Origin: Trichosphaerium sp. ATCC 40318
Taxonomy: Eukaryota; Discosea; Flabellinia; Trichosidae
Direction of reading: 5' to 3'
DNA length: 64,000 nt
NCBI GenBank assembly: GCA_038496445.1
Contig: JALMLS010000303.1
Location: 1 to 64,000, forward strand
The position numbers and the translations under genes are program-made. The notes below the pieces were generated by a model. It saw nothing but the letters and a program-made list of their open reading frames with translations. It did no database searches and had not been told where the DNA came from. Below are positions 60,011-64,000 of the stretch, piece after piece; the first letter of the stretch is position 1, and each line of letters opens with the position of its first letter.

Positions 60011-60199
60011 GTGGTAATACCACTTTTACCTTGGAATACTGCTGACTGTGCTAAAATTTGAACAGCGACAAGATCAGACAAGTGATGCTTCAAGTAATAC
60101 AAGTGTGCTAGATACATTCGATACTTCAGTGTAATGAAATATCTCTTGTACGCTTTGTAAACTGAACGCTCATAAAGAGAACATTTAGCGTTTTTACAA

Positions 60200-60376
60200 A
60201 GTTAAAATTTACTGTTTCCCAGGTAACTGGTGCTACTTCTGGTATTGGAAAGTGGTAGCTATTGCCTGTGCTATAGAAGGTACTATCAACCTTTTATCAA
60301 CAATATTTATTCATGTGATATAGGGTGCTATGGTGTCAATGTGTGTCGAAGAAAAGAAAGCGAGATAGTATTGTAA
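60200..60376 (+). pseudogene. Short-chain dehydrogenase/reductase relic
   Basis: The sequence encodes VTGATSGIGK, the NAD(P)-binding TGxxxGIG motif of SDR enzymes. Two extra bases (TG near 60250) then shift the frame to VAIACAIEG. After an intron-like gap ending TGATATAG (60324) it continues YGVNVCRRKESEIVL, which matches the second beta strand and RR/RK region of SDRs. No upstream start and no downstream domain were found. It is a fragment of the N-terminal Rossmann fold only. Confidence 0.65.
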
Positions 60377-60849
60377 GTAGTTTAAGAACGGAGGGGAGGT
60401 ACAGCAATGCTCACAATTTGGGATGCGGTGCTAGTCGATAGGGATCGAAAGCTAGCGTTGGTCGTAGCTTTTCAACTCCATTTTCCCAGGCGTAAAATAC
60501 CTTTGGTGTTTTCCGCTGCGACAAATAAAATACATCTCTGATGCACCTATATTACTTGCAGCCTGTAACACAAATCAAATCAATAAATCAGTTGGATAGA
60601 CGCAAAGTTTTACACCTTTTTGATACTCCAACATGCCATGTAAGAGCCATAGCTTCCACGTATATCTCAATTCTGACTTACCAAGGGTTTGACTTTACAA
60701 ACCGCCAAAGGAAACATTTTCGCATCTGCAACTTGAGATGAAATACATTCATACCTCCGTATAGCAAACTAAAAAGGTCAGTACAGCTAAGTTGTGTAGA
60801 TAGGATATGTATTTGACGCCTTGCAATAGGTGGCATTTGAGAATTATAG
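60377..60849. other. Intergenic stretch with no gene seen
   Basis: Frames of 66 and 73 codons on opposite strands overlap here and show no motif. No repeat was recognised between the dehydrogenase relic and block C copy 2. Confidence 0.4.
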
Positions 60850-61450
60850 CAAGTTGTTGAACAATAAAATCTCAACCCGAAAAAGCTAACTAAAGTCATT
60901 CGACTTTTCCGACTTGAAAAAATGGAAGACGAAAAGTTTGATCACGTGCGAGCCAAGCGCGAAAAAAAAAGATCAAATAGCTACTAAACCGCCAGAAAAA
61001 CTCTTCCTTTGGTACTGATGACTGCGTTTGATTGTTTGAAGGGTTTTTTAATATGTCATCGTTATACAACGTTATGTCAGCGAATACTGCAAAATCTATC
61101 ATAACAGAATAAACCAACAACTCCAGCACAATTTGAACAAAAAGAAGAAAAAAAAATCTCGAGATTTTTCGAGAGGTTGGTCACGGTGTAAAAAGGCTAT
61201 TTAATCATTTATAAACGTATCTTAATTAGACTAGATAAACGTGACCTCCGTATTTCTCCGTGTCAATCACAGAAGACTAAGAAGCAGTGAAAACCCAATT
61301 TTAGCACAAACTAAAACCCAACTGTCACCAAAAAGTATCCCGCTTTTTCTCGAGCTCAAAATACCCCGAGTGTCACCCACAAGACAGTCTCCCAGGTTTT
61401 TCCCAAAATCCCAATACCCCGCTTTTATCCGAGCCGGTGTTACTGTTCCT
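60850..61450 (-). repeat. Duplicated block C, copy 2 (inverted)
   Basis: Reverse complement of 53990-54595 except for an inner segment (61191-61231) that is in direct orientation relative to copy 1. That inner segment is bracketed by GGTCACG (61179-61185) and CGTGACC (61239-61245). Confidence 0.72.
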
Positions 61451-61950
61451 ACCTAAGCTGGTAAACACGGTCAACGAGTCGTAATGACGATATTTGGTAG
61501 TGGTAAAACAAGAATTACTGCAAGTTGTATTCAACATTGGTCGTATATTTTGTTTTGTAATTAATGGTGCTACCACATAATTCAATATTGTATTTGAAAT
61601 AAAAAAAATAGCACACTTACACAACAGTTTATTTGTAACTAGCGCTCTTTTTCACATGCGCTTGGTTACCAAACTTTACATGTGTTTACAATGAGATTCT
61701 CCAATTAACACCCAACTACATAAATCACGTGATAAACTACGTGGTAGTCAAAACTCCTTGAATAGTCAAAAAAACTGATCATTTTGAGTGTACGTTTTAC
61801 TTCATCTGTTAATAGCAACAACTCATAAACAAGCTTTTTCTGTGGAATAGTTAGAATCACATTGTAAAGTGTAATGCAAAATTATTAACCATAAACGTCC
61901 AAACAACGTGATTCAAGCACCTTCTGCCAAATAAACCTTAGAACAACACA
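61451..61950. other. Upstream region of SANT/Myb copy 2
   Basis: Contains a piece (about 61800-61860) resembling 49011-49075, and CACGTG at about 61724. No coding sequence. Confidence 0.4.
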
Positions 61951-62937
61951 ATGATGACCACTTGGCATGATGTTACAACAGCTCTTACAAGCGCCCAGCC
62001 TGTACGTATTTTAACTGATCACTTGTAAATCAGTTAACAGCAACCGAAGAACCCCACGTTCCCTGTACGTATGGCTGTATCTGCGCCAGTAATGTACAAT
62101 GAACCAACGTCATCATACAAGTATTTAAAAGGGCAATGGAGGCCACGTGAATGGAGAATCGGTTTTGATGGTCTACAATACGCCGCTAAGCGATATGAGG
62201 TTGCTGAAATGATGCGTACACGAAGCCCGTCACAAGTCAGAACTCATTACCAAAAAGTAAAATACAAAGGTACAAATAAACTATTTTAGCCTCTAACTGT
62301 TCCTCTTTTAATATTGCGTTTCTAGGAAAGGTAAACTGCTTCAAACTCGCTTCTGTCGGAATATTTAAACCTCAAGTGGTAGATGAGGTAACATACAACG
62401 TTCATAGCATCCTACCTATTAATTTGTGTTTTTGATAGCATGACAAAGCAATGATGTCGCTGGATCGAAATGGAATTCCTTTGCCTAAATGTCATGGTCC
62501 GTTTTCTACAAGAGAAACTTGGTTGGCCTTGAGAGCTATATTCCAGTGGGGACTACGACCTGTCAAAATAGCGTGGTGCATTGGTACAAGAAGAACAGGT
62601 GATGTAAGAGCAGTGTTGCCTTTATTGGAGGTACGTTTGAAACCAAATATACAATCACGTGATCAGTCTGTAAGACTACTTTTAGGCTTTGGCAAATGCT
62701 CATGGATTTAATAAATCAAGAAGGTCCTTGAGGCTGAAACGTAAGCGTGATGCTGTAGGTTATGAAGAAACAAGAACAGAATTACAGCAAGAACAATGCA
62801 TGCTCCCAACAAGTCATCCACAATTGAACCAAATATCTTGTGGTGAAACATTCTCTGTACAATTTCCGCAAGCAAATCCACCTCCTTCTTTGTTCCCACT
62901 TGTAAATCCAGTACCAGAGATTTCATGGCTGGTGTAA
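61951..62937 (+). CDS. SANT/Myb (SHAQKY-like) DNA-binding protein, copy 2
   Basis: The inverted partner of 52566-53555, with the same exon structure: MMTTWHDVTTALTSAQP, a GTACGT intron, then KNPTFPVRMAVSAPVMYNEP and TRSPSQVRTHYQKVKYKG. The second block is PFSTRETWLALRAIFQWGLR. Domain regions differ by only a few residues (for example LRPVKIAW against LRPDKIAW), while the Gln/Pro-rich tail after RRSLRLK is clearly more diverged and has indels. Both copies are open with conserved splice sites, so both may be functional. The stop is at 62935. Confidence 0.75.
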
Positions 62938-63784
62938 CTGATCTCTAGTGTAATTATGTAAATAATAAAGTTTGACTATCCTTGTTAAAGCGTGTTGCTT
63001 TAAATAACGTCCACGTGTTATTTGATACAACGCAATAGAGTGTACATTATTCTCGCCAAAATGGAATGGTGTTAATGTTTCAGCCATAAGAGTAAGACTA
63101 CAAAACCAGTAAACAATTTTTTCAACTTTGAAAAAATGGAATAAAAAGCTCAGTTATGAAAGTGTACACGAGTTTGGTGATTAAAAAGCGTTTTACCGTC
63201 CCCTTGTAATTTTGCTCAATTCCGAGTTTAATGAGCCGGCAGTGTCTGGGTATTGACAGCACGAATGATTTGAGTGATTTTGCTCATATAAAATACTCAC
63301 ATACGCGGTAATTACGAATAATAAAGCAAAAACGTGTCACGGAAAGGTATTTCGCCGATGAGGAGTCATTTAGGGTTTAATAACTTTTTTTTTAGATTTG
63401 GGTTAACTTGATTGTAACGTGCAACAGCATACGTTACTATTCTCTGATTACATTTAATCATGAGACTAATGATATCTCGATAAAATGTATTCTCTGAATT
63501 ATGTAATGACCTTTAATAAATACGCTATTATCCTACAACTAAGGCCACTTCTCTCTTACACGTATTCTCATCTTTCGTGTGCCCTTCAACGTTTCATTGA
63601 TACCAAAGTGGAGGCGCAGAAAAGAAATAAGGAAACCTGGCAAAACAACTTTGTAAGGAATTAAGGCAGACTATTCATTAAGCCGTTTTTAGAAAATAAA
63701 CTAACTTCTCGCAGTATACTTGTGCTCGCAACACTCGCACACTATTAGTACGATTATTTGACAAAAACTAACGGTGATCATACA
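62938..63784. other. Intergenic region with repeat A copy 3
   Basis: No gene. AATAAAG at about 62963 may polyadenylate the SANT gene. Bases 63285-63385 are a short copy of repeat A in the same orientation as copy 1. The last 23 bases match the sequence upstream of the F-box/LRR gene at 23391. Confidence 0.45.
63285..63385 (+). repeat. Dispersed repeat A, copy 3 (partial)
   Basis: Contains ATAAAATACTCACATA, TAATAAAGCAAAAACGTGTC and ACGGAAAGGTATTTCGCCGA, as in 51760-52155, then diverges after GAGTCATTTAGGG. Confidence 0.7.
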
Positions 63785-64000
63785 ATGGAAAAGGAGAAAC
63801 AACAAACACAGTTCAACCAAGTATTCGACCTTGTTGCGCTACCAATTGAGTTAATAGTCCATATTCTCAAACAAGGGACGTATACACTTCGTACAGCCCA
63901 AACGTGCCATCTTTTACGAGATATTGTTCACAACCATGTTGGGTATGGCCGTATCCGTATTAAAAACACAAATGAAGTTCAGATGCTTTCTGGTAGTCCA
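63785..64000 (+). CDS. F-box/LRR protein, second copy, cut by window end
   Basis: The first 72 codons of a gene nearly identical to the one at 23391: same N-terminus (MEKEKQQTQFNQVFDLVALP), same F-box, and only a handful of base differences, such as GGCCGTATCCGT for GGTCACATCAGT near 63947. The LRR part lies beyond the window. The identity extends 23 bases upstream of the ATG. This indicates a recent duplication or gene conversion over 40 kb. Confidence 0.85.
   Translation, partial: MEKEKQQTQFNQVFDLVALPIELIVHILKQGTYTLRTAQTCHLLRDIVHNHVGYGRIRIKNTNEVQMLSGSP

Overview
The window is A+T-rich nuclear DNA from a unicellular eukaryote. Nearly every gene is split by short introns of about 40 to 100 bases, and the genes are tightly packed on both strands. 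Gene content fits an amoebozoan best, but this is inference: a secreted von Willebrand A protein with Dictyostelium-type CTDC cysteine repeats, a RasGEF, kelch and F-box families, a G8-like secreted protein, and a plastid/fungal-type DAHP synthase. No rRNA, tRNA, CRISPR array or prokaryotic operon was recognised. Coordinates of CDS entries span start to stop and include introns.

Bases 1-3400 are gene-poor. They hold the right end of a hAT-like transposon (to base 825) and a degraded inverted repeat. Bases 3400-23000 carry housekeeping and surface genes: the VWA/CTDC membrane protein, a kelch plus coiled-coil protein, a broken LRR fragment, a GMC oxidoreductase, mitochondrial Hsp90 (TRAP1, minus strand) and, divergent from it, an eIF4G-like scaffold (MIF4G plus MA3). 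Bases 23000-33000 hold an expanded F-box family: F-box/LRR genes, a MORN-variant repeat gene and an F-box/ankyrin gene. Among them lies a large gene joining a Nup214-like beta-propeller, a coiled coil, a KCTD/BTB-T1 domain and FG-rich repeats. Bases 33000-48000 hold a coiled-coil orphan, a RasGEF with a long charged tail, a G8-like secreted protein, DAHP synthase, a secreted endonuclease/exonuclease/phosphatase-fold enzyme and a secreted protein with RTX-like GGxGxDD repeats.

Bases 48000-64000 are a rearranged, repeat-rich zone. It contains a roughly 475 bp inverted repeat about 2 kb apart, a TTAA-flanked MITE, two paralogous small secreted cysteine-rich genes and a pseudogene of them, two SANT/Myb genes in inverted orientation, three copies of another repeat, a small flipped segment inside a duplicated block, an amidase gene, a second MORN-variant gene and a short-chain dehydrogenase relic. 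The window ends inside a near-identical second copy of the F-box/LRR gene found at 23391.

Two global signals stand out. Many introns start with GTACG rather than GTAAG. The palindrome CACGTG is far more common than base composition predicts, roughly sixty sites by eye against about seven expected.
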